From Wenzhouxiangella sp. XN79A (GTDB lineage: Bacteria; Pseudomonadota; Gammaproteobacteria; Xanthomonadales; Wenzhouxiangellaceae): a DNA stretch of 64,000 bases. The stretch lies in NCBI RefSeq assembly GCF_012272825.1, contig NZ_JAAWWS010000140.1:46902-110901 (forward strand), given 5' to 3'. Both the position numbers and the translations under genes were made by a program. Below, piece by piece: positions 51,783 through 63,026 of the stretch. Numbering within the stretch: the first letter of the stretch is position 1; each line of letters opens with the position of its first letter. Under the pieces are notes generated by a model. It did no database searches. It saw only the letters and a program-made list of their open reading frames with translations, and was not told the origin of the DNA.

Positions 51783-51942
51783 CGGCATCAGCCCGCCGAG
51801 CTTCGACAAACAGTTCGTCTGCGACTACCTCGAGACCCTCGACTGGAACAAGACCGCCCCGGGCCCAGAGCTCCCCCAGCACATCATCGACCAGACCATG
51901 GCACGTTATCGAGAAGCCGAGCGCATCCTCCTGTCGGACTAG
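51783..51942 (+). pseudogene. purC: Detached 3' end of purC
   Basis: It encodes residues corresponding to the last 52 codons of purC, ending at the same stop (RILLSD against RILLAD). There is no 5' portion. Differences include five amino-acid changes (for example FVRDYL to FVCDYL) and eight silent sites. It is best read as the original or a displaced 3' end left after insertion of the two-gene cassette into or beside purC. An open frame from 51757 is not a gene. Confidence 0.88.
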
Positions 51943-51978
51943 GCCTCGTTCGGGCTCGGGTGGTTTCGGTCTTCAGAG

Positions 51979-52162
51979 GATGGACGCGAAGGCGCGAAGG
52001 GCAAAGAGCGCAAAGGGAAGCTCTTTGATTCAAAGGTCCAAGCACGCCTTGGCCCGTTCCATTGAATGGCTCCAGACCGATAAAGCGGTGCGAATTTTTC
52101 CTTCCCGAAGAATCGCCGTTCGTTGCGTCCTTCGCCCCTTCGCGCCATAGCGTCCGTCCTCT
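51979..52162. repeat. Inverted pair of period-7 arms
   Basis: The left arm (51979-52020, gatggacgcgaaggcgcgaa onward) is mirrored by the right arm (52122-52162) with gaggaYggacgc, ggcgcgaaggg and similar blocks in inverse complement. About 100 bases lie between. No gene is seen in 51943-52195. Confidence 0.8.
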
Positions 52163-52195
52163 AACGAAATAGGTTCGAGCCGGAGCTACGCCCCG

Positions 52196-52873
52196 TCAGC
52201 CCCGCAACAGGTCGAGCAGCGCAACGGCGGCGGGTTCGGAGGAGGCCGGGTTCTGGCCGGTGACGAGGCGGCCGTCGACTTCGACGTGCGGGCCCCAGGC
52301 CTCGCCGCGGCGGAACCGGGCGCCGCGCTGCTTCAGGCGGTTCTCGAGCAGGAACGGGACGACCTCGGTCAGGCCCACGCCGTCTTCCTCTTCGTTGGTG
52401 AAGCCGGTGACGCGCTTGCCGGCCATCAGGTATCCGTTGTCGGTCTTGACGCCGGTCAGCGCCGCCGGGGCGTGGCAGACCGCACCGACCGGCTTGTCGG
52501 CCTCGACGAAGGCGCGGATCAGCGCCTGCGAGTCGGCGTTCTCGGCCAGGTCCCACATCGGGCCGTGGCCGCCGGGATAGAACACCGCGTCGAAGTCCGC
52601 GGCATCGACCTCGGCCAGCCTGTGCGTGTGCGCCAGTTGCTTCTGCGCGTCGTGATCGGCCTTGAAGCGCCGCGTGGCCTCGGTCTGCGCGTCCTCGGCA
52701 TCGCTCTTCGGATCCAGCGGCGGCTGCCCGCCGGCCGGCGACGCCAGCGTGACCTCCGCGCCCGCGTCGACGAATGCGTAGTACGGCGCGGCGAATTCTT
52801 CCAGCCAGAAGCCGGTCTTCTCACCGGTGTTGCCGAGCCGGTCGTGCGATGTCAGCACCATCAGGATCTTCAT
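52196..52873 (-). CDS. DJ-1/PfpI family protein (Hsp31-like)
   Basis: A 225-residue class I glutamine-amidotransferase-fold protein. The nucleophile Cys is in AVCHAPAAL and the conserved Glu in TGFWLEEF; FYPGGHGPMWDL is the family loop. This group includes Hsp31-type chaperone/glyoxalase III proteins that handle methylglyoxal and oxidative damage; the exact activity here is open. It starts with MKILMVLTSHD. Period-7 repeat elements lie on both sides, so it is probably transcribed alone. Confidence 0.9.
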   Translation of the reverse strand: MKILMVLTSHDRLGNTGEKTGFWLEEFAAPYYAFVDAGAEVTLASPAGGQPPLDPKSDAEDAQTEATRRFKADHDAQKQLAHTHRLAEVDAADFDAVFYPGGHGPMWDLAENADSQALIRAFVEADKPVGAVCHAPAALTGVKTDNGYLMAGKRVTGFTNEEEDGVGLTEVVPFLLENRLKQRGARFRRGEAWGPHVEVDGRLVTGQNPASSEPAAVALLDLLRG

Positions 52874-52913
52874 ATCGATTCACTCCTTGGTCGTTCGATC
52901 ACATTCAACTTCG

Positions 52914-53140
52914 AAAAGCGTTCGTCGCAAAGGCGTGAAAGAAGGAAAGAACGCAAACTTGTTTTTTCAGCAGTTCGGGATCCGAACATCCGCTCGATCG
53001 ACTGGGCGTCCTCCGATTCGACGCGCCGGTTCCAGCAGCACCGATCTCGGTCGGAGGTTGGGGGTTTTCCGATTCGAATGTCCATCTTTGCGCACTTTGC
53101 CCCTTCGCTTCTTTGCGTCCCATCCTCCGAACGCTACGGC
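52914..53140. repeat. Inverted pair of period-7 arms
   Basis: The left arm (52914-52958, aaaagcgttcgtcgcaaagg onward) and right arm (53083-53140) are related in inverse complement, both containing the ~GACGCAAAG / CTTTGCGTC type heptamers. The 125-base centre is unrelated. It fills the gap between the DJ-1 gene and the RND pump. Confidence 0.75.
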
Positions 53141-53169
53141 CCCGACCGTGACGTTCCGAGAATCGACGA

Positions 53170-56100
53170 TCAGGTCTCGCCTCGAGCCGCATGGTCCCGC
53201 GCCAGCAGGACATAGAACGCCGGCAGGACGAAGACGGTCAGGAGCGTGCCGATGCCGAGGCCGGTTGCAATCGTCAGGCCGATGGCGAAGCGGCTTTCGG
53301 CGCCCGGCCCCGAGGCGATCAGCAGCGGGACCATTGCGACGATCAGCGCCGCCGAGGTCATCAGGATCGGTCGCAGGCGGATCGCGGCGGCTTCGAGCAC
53401 GGCCTCGCGCTTGCCGAGGCCCTTGTCGAGCTGCAGCTGGTTGGCGAACTCGACGATCAGGATGCCGTTCTTCGAGACCACGCCGATCAGCGTGATCAGG
53501 CCGACCTGGGTGTAGATGTTCATGCTGGCGAAGCCGAGCATGATGAAGGCCATGGCGCCGGCCACCGACAGGGGCACCGAGACCAGGATGATGAACGGGT
53601 CGCGCCAGGACTCGAACTGCGCGGCCAGCACAAGGTAGATCACGACCAGCGACAGGAAGAAGGTGATCACCAACGCGCTGCCCTGCTGCTTGAACTGGCG
53701 AGACGGGCCCTTGTAGTCGTAGCCGAAACCCTGCGGGAAGCGCTCGACCGCCCGGGCTTCGAGAAACTCCACCGCGTCGCCGAGGGCCACGCCGGGCGCC
53801 AGCACGCCCTCCAGCGCCAGCGAGTTCTGCTGATTGAACTGGGTCCGACTCGATGGTTCGACGACCTGCTCGAACGAGACCACGGTGCCCAGCGGCACCA
53901 ACTGGCCGGAGTCGGCGCGCAGGTAGTAGTTCTCGAGGTTCTCGGCCGTCGCCCGCGATACCCGCTCGACCTGGGGGATCACCTCGTAGGACCGGCCCTG
54001 CATGTTGAAGCGGTTGATGTACCCGCCGCCGAGCAGGCTGGAGAGTTCGCGCCCCACGTCGGCCATCGACAGTCCGAGGTCGGCCACCCGGTCGCGATCC
54101 ACGATCACGCGCGTCATCGGCCGATCGAACTCGATCGACTTCTGCAGGAACATGAACAGCCCGCTCTGCATCGCCTGGCCGAGCAGGTCGTCGGCGACTT
54201 CGACCAGCCGATCGTAGGGCTGTGCGGTGGTGATGACGAACTGCATCGGCAGGCCGTCGCCAGCGCCGGGGATCGACGGGCGCGCGAACACCGAGGTGCG
54301 CAGTCCGGTCACTTCGCCGACGGCCTGCTGCAGCATCGGTTCGACCTCGAACTGCGAGATGTCGCGCTCGTCCCAGGGCTCGAGCTTGAAGCCGCCGAAG
54401 ACGGTGTTCGGTGACAGCGCACCGAGCAGCATGAAGCTTTCGTCGTAGCCGGGCAGCTGTTCGAAGCGGGTCTGCAGCTCCGCGCCGTATTCCTGGAGGT
54501 ATTCCAGCGTGGCGGTCTGCGGCGCGGTGCCGGAATACAGCAGCACGCCCTGGTCTTCGGTCGGCGCCAGTTCGTTCTGGCTGAGCTGGAACATTCCGAA
54601 GATCGAGACCAGCAGCAGACCGGCCAGCACGACCACGGTGGCCACCGACTGAAGCGTCCAGTCCAGTGCGCGCTTGTAGCCGTCGGCCAGGCGCTGGAAG
54701 TTGTTCTCCACCGCCCGCTCGAAGCGCGAACGATCGCTCTCGTCGTCACTCTTCGCCTTCAGCACCTTGCCCGACAGCATCGGCGAGAAGGTCAGCGCGA
54801 CCACGCCGGAGATCAGCACCGCGCCGGCCAGCGTGAACGCGAACTCGGTGAACAGCGCGCCGACCAGGCCGCCCATGAAGCCGATCGGCGCATAGACGGC
54901 AATCAGCGTGGTGGTCATCGCGATGACCGGCGTGGCCATCTCGCGCGCGCCGTGCAGCGCGGCCTCGTACGGCGTCTCGCCCTCCTCGATGTGGCGGTGG
55001 ACGTTCTCGACGATGATGATCGCATCGTCGACCACCAGGCCGATTGCCAGGACCAGCGCCAGCAGCGTGAGCAGGTTCAGCGAGAAGCCGAACAGCAACA
55101 TGATCAGCGCGCCGCCGATCAGAGACAGCGGCACCGCCAGCGACGGCACCAGCGCCGCGCGCAGCGAGCCCAGCGACAGGAACACCACGACCAGCACGAT
55201 CAGCACCGCCTCGATCAGGGTCTTGATGACCTCATCGATCGACTGATCGATGAACTCCGAGGCGTCGTAGGGCAACTCGACGTTCAGCCCGGCCGGCAGC
55301 TGACTGCGGATGTCGGGCAGCTCGTCGCGGACCCGGGCCGCCACCTGCAGCGGGTTCGCACCCGGCGCCATTTCGATCGCCACGTAGGTCGACGGCTGGC
55401 CCTTGTAGTTGGCGATCGACTGATAGGTCTGGGAGCCGAGTTCGGTCCGGGCGATGTCGCCGAGCCGGACGATGCCGCCGTCGTCCTCCTTGATGACCAA
55501 CCGCTGGAACTGTTCCGGGTCGGAGACGTCGGTATTGGTCGACAGATCGATCCGGACGCGTTCATCGCGGGTGTTGCCGATGCCGGCCTGGTAGTTGTTG
55601 GCCAGCAGCACCTCGACCAGTTCGCGCGCAGTCAGGTCGATCGCGGCCAGCCGCTGCGGGTCGATCCAGATCCGCTGGGCGAAGGTCCGCCCGATCAGTT
55701 CGGCCTTGCCGACGCCCTGCAGCGACTGCAGCCGCGGCTGCACTTCGCGGGTCAGGAAATCGGTGATCTCGGGCACCGGCATCGACTCGCTGTAGAACGC
55801 GATGTACATCAGAGCGGTCGATTCGCCGGTGGTCGAGGTGATGACCGGGTCGCGCGAGGCGTCCGGGAGCACGTTGCGCTGGCTGGCGACCTTGGCCTGG
55901 ATCTCGGCCAGCGCGTCGTTGGCGTCGTAGTTCAGCACCATCCGGGCTTCGATCGTCGACACGCCCTGGGTGCTGGTCGAGGCCAGGTAGTCGATGCCTT
56001 CGGCCTCGGCAATGGCCTGCTGCAAGGGGGTGGTGACGAAGCCCTTGACCAGCTCGGAATCGGCCCCGGGATAGGCCGTGGTCACGGTCACGGTCGTGCT

Positions 56101-56223
56101 CTGCAGCTCCGGATACTGGCGGACCTCCAGGTCCAGCGCCGCGCGCGCGCCGAGCAGCAGGATCAACAGGCTGACGACCGACGACAGCACCGGCCGTTCG
56201 ACGAACAGGTCGGTGAATCGCAT
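53170..56223 (-). CDS. RND-family multidrug efflux transporter (HAE-1 type)
   Basis: A 1017-residue inner-membrane proton-driven pump. Twelve transmembrane helices are arranged 1+5 and 1+5 around two large periplasmic loops. Helix 4 carries the proton-relay pair in GLVVDDAIIIVENVHRH, and SPMLSGK follows the sixth. FVERPVLSSVVSLLILLLG begins the protein. The preceding adaptor gene ends in TGATG, so its stop overlaps this ATG by one base. No outer-membrane factor gene is adjacent, so a TolC-type partner is presumably encoded elsewhere. Confidence 0.95.
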   Translation of the reverse strand: MRFTDLFVERPVLSSVVSLLILLLGARAALDLEVRQYPELQSTTVTVTTAYPGADSELVKGFVTTPLQQAIAEAEGIDYLASTSTQGVSTIEARMVLNYDANDALAEIQAKVASQRNVLPDASRDPVITSTTGESTALMYIAFYSESMPVPEITDFLTREVQPRLQSLQGVGKAELIGRTFAQRIWIDPQRLAAIDLTARELVEVLLANNYQAGIGNTRDERVRIDLSTNTDVSDPEQFQRLVIKEDDGGIVRLGDIARTELGSQTYQSIANYKGQPSTYVAIEMAPGANPLQVAARVRDELPDIRSQLPAGLNVELPYDASEFIDQSIDEVIKTLIEAVLIVLVVVFLSLGSLRAALVPSLAVPLSLIGGALIMLLFGFSLNLLTLLALVLAIGLVVDDAIIIVENVHRHIEEGETPYEAALHGAREMATPVIAMTTTLIAVYAPIGFMGGLVGALFTEFAFTLAGAVLISGVVALTFSPMLSGKVLKAKSDDESDRSRFERAVENNFQRLADGYKRALDWTLQSVATVVVLAGLLLVSIFGMFQLSQNELAPTEDQGVLLYSGTAPQTATLEYLQEYGAELQTRFEQLPGYDESFMLLGALSPNTVFGGFKLEPWDERDISQFEVEPMLQQAVGEVTGLRTSVFARPSIPGAGDGLPMQFVITTAQPYDRLVEVADDLLGQAMQSGLFMFLQKSIEFDRPMTRVIVDRDRVADLGLSMADVGRELSSLLGGGYINRFNMQGRSYEVIPQVERVSRATAENLENYYLRADSGQLVPLGTVVSFEQVVEPSSRTQFNQQNSLALEGVLAPGVALGDAVEFLEARAVERFPQGFGYDYKGPSRQFKQQGSALVITFFLSLVVIYLVLAAQFESWRDPFIILVSVPLSVAGAMAFIMLGFASMNIYTQVGLITLIGVVSKNGILIVEFANQLQLDKGLGKREAVLEAAAIRLRPILMTSAALIVAMVPLLIASGPGAESRFAIGLTIATGLGIGTLLTVFVLPAFYVLLARDHAARGET

Positions 56224-57320
56224 CACTGCGTCTCCGCGGCCTCACCGTCGGCGACATCGACCGACTGGCCGTTGCGCAATCGCAGCAGGCCGGCGGCGAC
56301 CACCCGCTGGCCGGCCTCGACGCCGTCGACGATCTCGACCCGGCCGTCGCGGACCTCGCCGGTGCGCACCTGCACCCGCTCTACAGTGGTGCCGTTCTCA
56401 CCCTCGCCCTCACGGAGGGCGAACACGAAATCGCCATAGGTGTTGTAGGAAATCGCGGTGCGCGGCACGGTGACCACGTTTCGCTGTTCGCGCCGGAAGG
56501 CCGTGACGTTGGCGAACATGCCCGGTCGCAGGCGAGCGTCGGGATTGGCCAGCCGGGCGCGCACCTCGACGGTGCGGGTGGCGGGACGGACCGACGACTC
56601 GATGGCAAGGATCGTGCCCTCGAAGACGTCGTCGGGGTAGGCCGCGACCCGAACCCGGACCGGATCGCCGACCGCGATCCGCGGCAGGTCGCGCTCACCG
56701 AGCGTGAAATCGACCTGGATCGGATCGAGCATGTTGATTTCGACGATCGGCGTGCCGACCGGGATGAACTGGCCGAGATCGACCTGGCGCAGCCCCAGCA
56801 CCCCGGCGAAGGGCGCCCGGATGGTCTTCTTCGCAACCAGCGCTTCCTGCTCGTGGACGCGGGCCTGGGCGGCCTGCGCGTTGGCCTGCGCCTCGTCGAA
56901 CTGGGCCCGGGACACGGCGTCCTGGCCGATCAGGTCGGAAAAGCGCTCGAACTGCTGCCGGGCCAGCTGGGCCTCGGCCTGGCGGGTCTCCAGCGCCGCC
57001 CGGTCGGTCTCGTCGTCGAGGTGGATCAGCACGTCGCCGGCCTCGACCGCCTGGCCCGACTCGAACTCGATCGAGTCGACCACACCGGCCACCTCGTTGG
57101 CCACGCGGATTCCGTTGACCGCCCGCAGGCTACCGATCGCCGTCAGCGCCGAGCGCCAGCGCTGCTCGGCGGCCTCGACCACCTCGACCGTGGCCGGAGG
57201 CGGGGCCTGGGCCATCTGCTCCTTCTGCGCCTGCAGCTGCAGGTAGCGCAGGCCGAACAATCCGCCCAGCAGGACGACGAGAATCACGATGCCGATCAGC
57301 AGGCGGGGAGCGCGCGACAT
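56223..57320 (-). CDS. RND efflux periplasmic adaptor subunit
   Basis: A 365-residue membrane-fusion protein. An N-terminal membrane anchor (about 7-24) precedes a lipoyl/biotinyl-like half-motif, an alpha-helical hairpin (about 105-165, [19 protein letters not shown]), the barrel segment [26 protein letters not shown], and beta-barrel and membrane-proximal domains. It bridges the pump and an outer-membrane channel. It is directly upstream of the pump gene, with a one-base overlap of stop and start. The regulator gene is not adjacent. Confidence 0.94.
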   Translation of the reverse strand: MSRAPRLLIGIVILVVLLGGLFGLRYLQLQAQKEQMAQAPPPATVEVVEAAEQRWRSALTAIGSLRAVNGIRVANEVAGVVDSIEFESGQAVEAGDVLIHLDDETDRAALETRQAEAQLARQQFERFSDLIGQDAVSRAQFDEAQANAQAAQARVHEQEALVAKKTIRAPFAGVLGLRQVDLGQFIPVGTPIVEINMLDPIQVDFTLGERDLPRIAVGDPVRVRVAAYPDDVFEGTILAIESSVRPATRTVEVRARLANPDARLRPGMFANVTAFRREQRNVVTVPRTAISYNTYGDFVFALREGEGENGTTVERVQVRTGEVRDGRVEIVDGVEAGQRVVAAGLLRLRNGQSVDVADGEAAETQ

Positions 57321-57412
57321 GGTCTGTCTCTACGAGAGCCGGTGAACAGCCTTACATGCGGGCGCGGGCGTTCGATGACAAGGCGAGTGTGGGGTTGGCC
57401 GGTTCGGAGCCG

Positions 57413-57418
57413 TATAAT
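57413..57418 (+). promoter_or_regulatory. Candidate -10 element for tdh
   Basis: TATAAT in the context AGCCGTATAATGCGGG lies 33 bases before the proposed tdh ATG. I find no good -35 hexamer at normal spacing. Confidence 0.4.
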
Positions 57419-57451
57419 GCGGGCCCGAACCGCCCGATGAGGCCCCGTGCC

Positions 57452-58507
57452 ATGACCCAGATGATGCGCGCCCTGGTCAAACCCGCCGCCGCCCCCGGCG
57501 TCGAACTGCGCGAAGTCCCGGTGCCCTCGCCCGGCCCGGGCGAGGTGCTGGTCAAGCTGCAGAAGACCGCGATCTGCGGCACCGACCTGCACATCTACCA
57601 GTGGGACGAGTGGTCGCAGCGCACCATCGAGCCGCCGCTGGTCATCGGCCACGAGTTCGTCGGCACGATCGCCGAGATCGGCGTCGGGGTGCGCGGCTAC
57701 GAAGAGGGCCAGCGGGTCTCGGCCGAGGGCCATGTGGTCTGCGGTGTGTGCCGCAACTGTCGCGCCGGCCGGCCGCACCTGTGCCCGCACACCGAGGGCA
57801 TCGGCGTGAACCGGGACGGCGGCTTCGCCGAGTACGTCGTGGTGCCGGCGACCAACCTGTGGCCGATCCCCGACGAGATCCCCAGCGAACTGGCCGCGTT
57901 CTTCGACCCGTTCGGCAACGCCGCCCACTGCGCGCTGCAGTTCGACCTGGTCGGCGAGGACGTGCTGATCACCGGCGCCGGCCCGATCGGCATCATCGCC
58001 GCCGGCATCGCCCGCCACGTCGGCGCGCGCCACGTGGTGATCTCCGACGTCAACGACTACCGGCTGCAGCTGGCCGCCGACATGGGCGCCACCCGCACCG
58101 TCAACGTGAAGAACGAACGGCTGCTCGACGTGCTCGACGAACTCGACATCGACGGCTTCGACATCGGCATGGAGATGTCGGGCAACCCACAGGCCTTCAA
58201 CGACCTGCTTTCGGCGATGTACCACGGCGGCAAGGTCGCCCTGCTCGGCATCCTGCCGGCCGGCACCGGCATCGACTGGGACAAGGTCATCTTCAAGGGC
58301 CTCGAGATGCACGGCATCTACGGCCGCCGGATGTACGAGACCTGGTACAAGATGACCCAGATGGTCCTGACCGGCTTCCCGCTGCACAAGGCCCTGACCC
58401 ACCAGATCGCCATCGACGACTTCGAAACCGGCTTCGACCTGATGGCCCGCGGCCAGTGCGGCAAGGTCGTCTGCGACTGGACCGGCGAAATCGAGCCGGC
58501 GGCCTGA
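57452..58507 (+). CDS. tdh: L-threonine 3-dehydrogenase
   Basis: A 351-residue zinc alcohol-dehydrogenase-family enzyme oxidising threonine to 2-amino-3-ketobutyrate. Catalytic zinc ligands are in [10 protein letters not shown] and GHEFVG; the structural zinc cluster is [15 protein letters not shown]; the NAD loop is [16 protein letters not shown] codons at 57452, 57461 and 57464 are all possible; 57452 follows a GAGG. kbl is downstream on the same strand after 146 bases holding a repeat remnant. Confidence 0.96.
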   Translation: MTQMMRALVKPAAAPGVELREVPVPSPGPGEVLVKLQKTAICGTDLHIYQWDEWSQRTIEPPLVIGHEFVGTIAEIGVGVRGYEEGQRVSAEGHVVCGVCRNCRAGRPHLCPHTEGIGVNRDGGFAEYVVVPATNLWPIPDEIPSELAAFFDPFGNAAHCALQFDLVGEDVLITGAGPIGIIAAGIARHVGARHVVISDVNDYRLQLAADMGATRTVNVKNERLLDVLDELDIDGFDIGMEMSGNPQAFNDLLSAMYHGGKVALLGILPAGTGIDWDKVIFKGLEMHGIYGRRMYETWYKMTQMVLTGFPLHKALTHQIAIDDFETGFDLMARGQCGKVVCDWTGEIEPAA

Positions 58508-58569
58508 CGATAAGCGTTCTGTCCTGCTGGGCGCAGGATCGGCCTTGCGTGCAATCTCACGGCGCGAGC

Positions 58570-58630
58570 ACAGGGACGAGGGGAAAGGGACCATCTGCGT
58601 TAACCTGCGTAATCCGCGGTGAAAAACGCT
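58570..58630. repeat. Single-arm period-7 repeat remnant between tdh and kbl
   Basis: It contains agggacgaggggaaaggga followed by atctgcgttaacctgcgtaa and a final ccgcggtgaaaaacg. The second part matches the inner pattern of the right arm at 60541-60591. There is no partner arm within the gap. Confidence 0.6.
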
Positions 58631-58653
58631 TTCAAGGAACTCCGAGGTAAGCA

Positions 58654-59847
<1,194 letters not shown>

Positions 59848-59869
59848 CCCCGTGTTCGGCGAGGTCGGC

Positions 59870-60334
59870 ATGGCCGAATGGGTGGTGACGCTGGTCACCG
59901 CCGGGATCGTCACGCTGGCCATCGTTCTGCACTACGAAATCATCGCCGGGCTGAATCGCTGGGTGCACAAGAGCGGCAGCTTCGCATCGCTGGGCCGGCC
60001 TCGCCGCCGCACCCTGCTGGTGGTGATGTTCGCCCTGCTGGCCGCGCACGTGACCGAGATCTGGCTGTTCGCGCTGGGCTATTTCATCCTCGACCGCGCC
60101 GGCGACCACGGCCGGATTATCGGCTACGACAGTTTCACCTTCCTGGACTTCGTCTACTTCTCTGCGGCCACCTACACCACCGTGGGCTGGGGCGAACTGG
60201 CCGCCGTCGGGCCGATGCGCTTCCTGGCCGGCACCGAGGCCCTGACCGGCTTCATGCTGATTACCTGGTCGGCGTCGTTCACCTACCTCATCATGGCCCG
60301 CACCTGGGGCGTCGACGACGAAGAATCACTGTAG
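59870..60334 (+). CDS. Two-helix ion channel (Ion_trans_2 type)
   Basis: A 154-residue membrane protein with hydrophobic segments at about 4-25, 48-75 and 122-145 and a pore loop YTTVGWGELA resembling the K+ filter TVGYG with Trp in place of Tyr. The ATG at 59870 has GAGG five bases upstream and is preferred to a GTG at 59852. It probably forms a tetrameric cation channel. It follows kbl by 22 bases, so co-transcription is possible but a functional link is not evident. Confidence 0.75.
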   Translation: MAEWVVTLVTAGIVTLAIVLHYEIIAGLNRWVHKSGSFASLGRPRRRTLLVVMFALLAAHVTEIWLFALGYFILDRAGDHGRIIGYDSFTFLDFVYFSAATYTTVGWGELAAVGPMRFLAGTEALTGFMLITWSASFTYLIMARTWGVDDEESL

Positions 60335-60343
60335 GTCCGGATC

Positions 60344-60591
60344 GAAAAGGCGGGAACCGCAGATTTCGCGGATTCACGCAGATAAACAGCGCAGGCGGCT
60401 GCTCGCCGAATCGAGGCTCGGGATCACGAACGAGGGCGATGTCCGCGCACCTGACGGCTCCACTGCAGGTCCCAGCCGTCCTGCAACTCGACAAAGGCAC
60501 TTCCCGAAACCCCGCGCCAGCGACCCACTGCTGGTTTTCAATCCGCGTCCATCTGCGTACTCTGCGGTTCCCCGCCTTTCGCTCTTGCTGC
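60344..60591. repeat. Inverted pair of repeat arms (cgcaga/tctgcg type)
   Basis: The left arm (60344-60387) with aaggcggg and aaccgcaga is the inverse complement of the right arm (60541-60591) with tctgcggtt and cccgcctt. The 150-base centre is unrelated. It fills the spacer between the channel gene and the convergent oxygenase gene. Confidence 0.85.
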
Positions 60592-60602
60592 AGTATGCCC
60601 GG

Positions 60603-61550
60603 TCAAGCCAGCTTGATTTCCCTGAGCCGCTCCATCAGGTAGCCGTGCGAGGTAATCGGCTCGGGGTAGCGGTTCGGGTTGTCGTCGGTGATGCACTGCG
60701 GCAGGGTTTCGATGACGAAGTCCGGGTTCGGGTGCAGGAAGAACGGGATCGAGTAGCGCGCCCGGGCCGCCAGGTCGCCGGGCGGGTTGACCACGCGGTG
60801 GGTGGTCGAGGCGTAGACATGGTTGGTCAGGCGCTGCAGCATGTCGCCGACATTGACGATGATGGTGCCCGGCAGCGTGGTCACCGGCACCCACTCGTTC
60901 TTCTTGCTGAGAATCTCCAGGCCCTGTTCGCGCGAGCCGATCAGCAGCGTGATCAGATTGATGTCCTCGTGCCGCGCGGCACGCACGGCCCCGGGCACGG
61001 CGTCTCGGATCGGCGGGTAGTGGATCGGGCGCAGGATCGAGTTGCCGAGATCGACCTTGTCGGCAAACCAGTCCGAGGACAGGCCGAGATCGATGGCGAT
61101 CGCCGAGAGCATCCGCTGACCGAGGTTGTCCAGCGCGCCGTACAGGGCCAGCGCGGTTTCGCGGAAATTCTCGACCTCGGCCGGCCAGAGGTTCGGCAGG
61201 AGGATGTCCGGGTGCGGGTTCGCCCCGTCGAGTTCCCGACCGACGTGCCAGAACTCCTTCAGATCGGGCACGTCATGATCCTTGGCCTGCTCGACACCGA
61301 AGCCGGTGTAGCCCCTCGCGCCGCCCTGCCCGGGCAGGTGATAGCGCTGCTTGGTCGCCGCATCGAGCGCGAAGAAGGCCTTGAATCGATCGTAGGCGCG
61401 CTCGATCAGCGCGTCGTCCAGACCGTGGTGGGTGATGCCGGCGAAGCCGTACTCGCGATAGGCCTCGCCGAGTGCGTCGGTGAATGCATCGCGCTTGCCG
61501 GTGAAGTCTTCCAGGTCGAGGACCGGAATTCCGAAGTCTTGGGTGTTCAT
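60603..61550 (-). CDS. Isopenicillin N synthase-like Fe(II)/2-oxoglutarate oxygenase
   Basis: A 315-residue non-haem iron oxygenase. The facial triad is RHEDINLIT (His-x-Asp) and STTHRVVNP (His), and the co-substrate Arg sits in ARYSIPFF. The family covers many reactions (desaturation, hydroxylation, ring closure) and the substrate cannot be inferred. The start overlaps the stop of glmM by four bases (ATGA), so it is co-translated with glmM. That pairing is unusual to my knowledge. Confidence 0.88.
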   Translation of the reverse strand: MNTQDFGIPVLDLEDFTGKRDAFTDALGEAYREYGFAGITHHGLDDALIERAYDRFKAFFALDAATKQRYHLPGQGGARGYTGFGVEQAKDHDVPDLKEFWHVGRELDGANPHPDILLPNLWPAEVENFRETALALYGALDNLGQRMLSAIAIDLGLSSDWFADKVDLGNSILRPIHYPPIRDAVPGAVRAARHEDINLITLLIGSREQGLEILSKKNEWVPVTTLPGTIIVNVGDMLQRLTNHVYASTTHRVVNPPGDLAARARYSIPFFLHPNPDFVIETLPQCITDDNPNRYPEPITSHGYLMERLREIKLA

Positions 61551-62899
61551 GCGGACGTCTCTCGTTGCACGGTTTCGGCCAGCGATTCGGCCAGCTGGCG
61601 CGCGCGTTCGGTCTCGGCGGCTTCGACCATGACCCGAACCACCGGCTCGGTGCCCGACGGACGAAGCACGACACGCCCCGCACCGGCCAGTTCCCGTTCG
61701 GTGGCCGCGATGGCGGTGGCCACACCGGCGCGCTCGTGGACGACCCGACGATCGCCGGAGCCGACCGGTACGTTGATCATGACCTGCGGATAGCGATGCA
61801 GCCCCTCGGTGAGTTCGGCCAGCGTGCGGCCGGATACGACCATGGCCTCGAGCACCTGCAGCGCGCTGACGATGCCGCAGCCCGTGGTCGCACGATCGAG
61901 GCACAGGATGTGCCCGGAGGCTTCGCCGCCGAGCACCCAGCCGCGCTCGATGAGCGCTTCGTGCACGTAGCGATCGCCGACCCGGGCCCGGACGAAGTCG
62001 ATGCCGGCCTCGGCGAAGGCTTCCTCCAGCCCGAAATTGGTCATCACGGTACCGACCACGCCGCCGGACAGGCGGCGCTGCCGTCGGCGCTGCATGGCCA
62101 GCGCGTAGATCACCGCATCACCATCGACGATGCGGCCTCGGCCGTCGGCCAGGATCACGCGGTCGCCGTCGCCGTCGAAGGCGATGCCGGCGTCGGCACC
62201 TTCGGCGACCACCGTCTCGGCCATGCCGTCGGGATGGGTCGATCCGCAGTCGCGGTTGATGTTGAGCCCATCGGGGGCACAGTTCAGCGCCACCACCTCC
62301 GCGCCCAGCTCCCGGAACACGTGCGGCGCGATGCGGAAGGTCGCGCCGTGGGCGCAGTCGACGACCAGCTTCAAGCCGTCGAGCCGGATGCCGTGACCGA
62401 CCGTGCCCTTGCAGAACTCGACATAGCGGCCGGTGGCATCCTCGATCCGGCGCGCCTTGCCGAGGCGCTCCGGCGGCACGTGGCTCATCGGCGCCTCCAG
62501 CGCGTCCTCGATCGCGGCCTGGACCGAATCGTCCAGCTTCTGGCCGGAGCTCGAGAAGTACTTGATGCCGTTGTCGTAATACGGGTTGTGCGAGGCCGAA
62601 ATCACGATGCCGGCGGCCGCCCCCATCGACCGGGTCATGTGGGCCACGGCCGGCGTCGGCATCGGGCCGAGCAACAGCACCTCCGCGCCGGCCGCGGCCA
62701 GCCCGGCTTCGAGCGCCGACTCGAACAGATAGCCCGAGATGCGCGTGTCCTTGCCGATCACCACCCGCACGCGGCCGTGATCGCGATCGCCGAGCACGTG
62801 GCCGGTCGCCCAACCGAGCTTGAGCGCGAATTCCGCGGTGATCGGCGACTCGCCGACGCGGCCGCGAATCCCGTCGGTGCCGAAGTACCTGAACCCCAT
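61547..62899 (-). CDS. glmM: Phosphoglucosamine mutase
   Basis: A 450-residue enzyme converting glucosamine 6-phosphate to glucosamine 1-phosphate for UDP-GlcNAc. The phosphoserine loop is [16 protein letters not shown], the Mg loop is FDGDGDRVI, and [15 protein letters not shown] closes the protein. [13 protein letters not shown] is the expected start. It is not beside folP or ftsH, the common gammaproteobacterial setting, but in front of an oxygenase gene. Confidence 0.97.
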   Translation of the reverse strand: MGFRYFGTDGIRGRVGESPITAEFALKLGWATGHVLGDRDHGRVRVVIGKDTRISGYLFESALEAGLAAAGAEVLLLGPMPTPAVAHMTRSMGAAAGIVISASHNPYYDNGIKYFSSSGQKLDDSVQAAIEDALEAPMSHVPPERLGKARRIEDATGRYVEFCKGTVGHGIRLDGLKLVVDCAHGATFRIAPHVFRELGAEVVALNCAPDGLNINRDCGSTHPDGMAETVVAEGADAGIAFDGDGDRVILADGRGRIVDGDAVIYALAMQRRRQRRLSGGVVGTVMTNFGLEEAFAEAGIDFVRARVGDRYVHEALIERGWVLGGEASGHILCLDRATTGCGIVSALQVLEAMVVSGRTLAELTEGLHRYPQVMINVPVGSGDRRVVHERAGVATAIAATERELAGAGRVVLRPSGTEPVVRVMVEAAETERARQLAESLAETVQRETSA

Positions 62900-63026
62900 G
62901 GCCCCATTCTACTTCACCACCCCGGTTCGAACGGCCGCGTCGGATGCGTTCGCCAGCCCCACGAGTTGACAGCGCGACCCGCGACTGGACAGACTTGGCC
63001 TCCGACCGACCCCTGGAGACCCGACC

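Noticed and set aside
51757..51942. Functional 61-residue gene
   Set aside because: It is a 3' fragment of purC lacking the catalytic domain.
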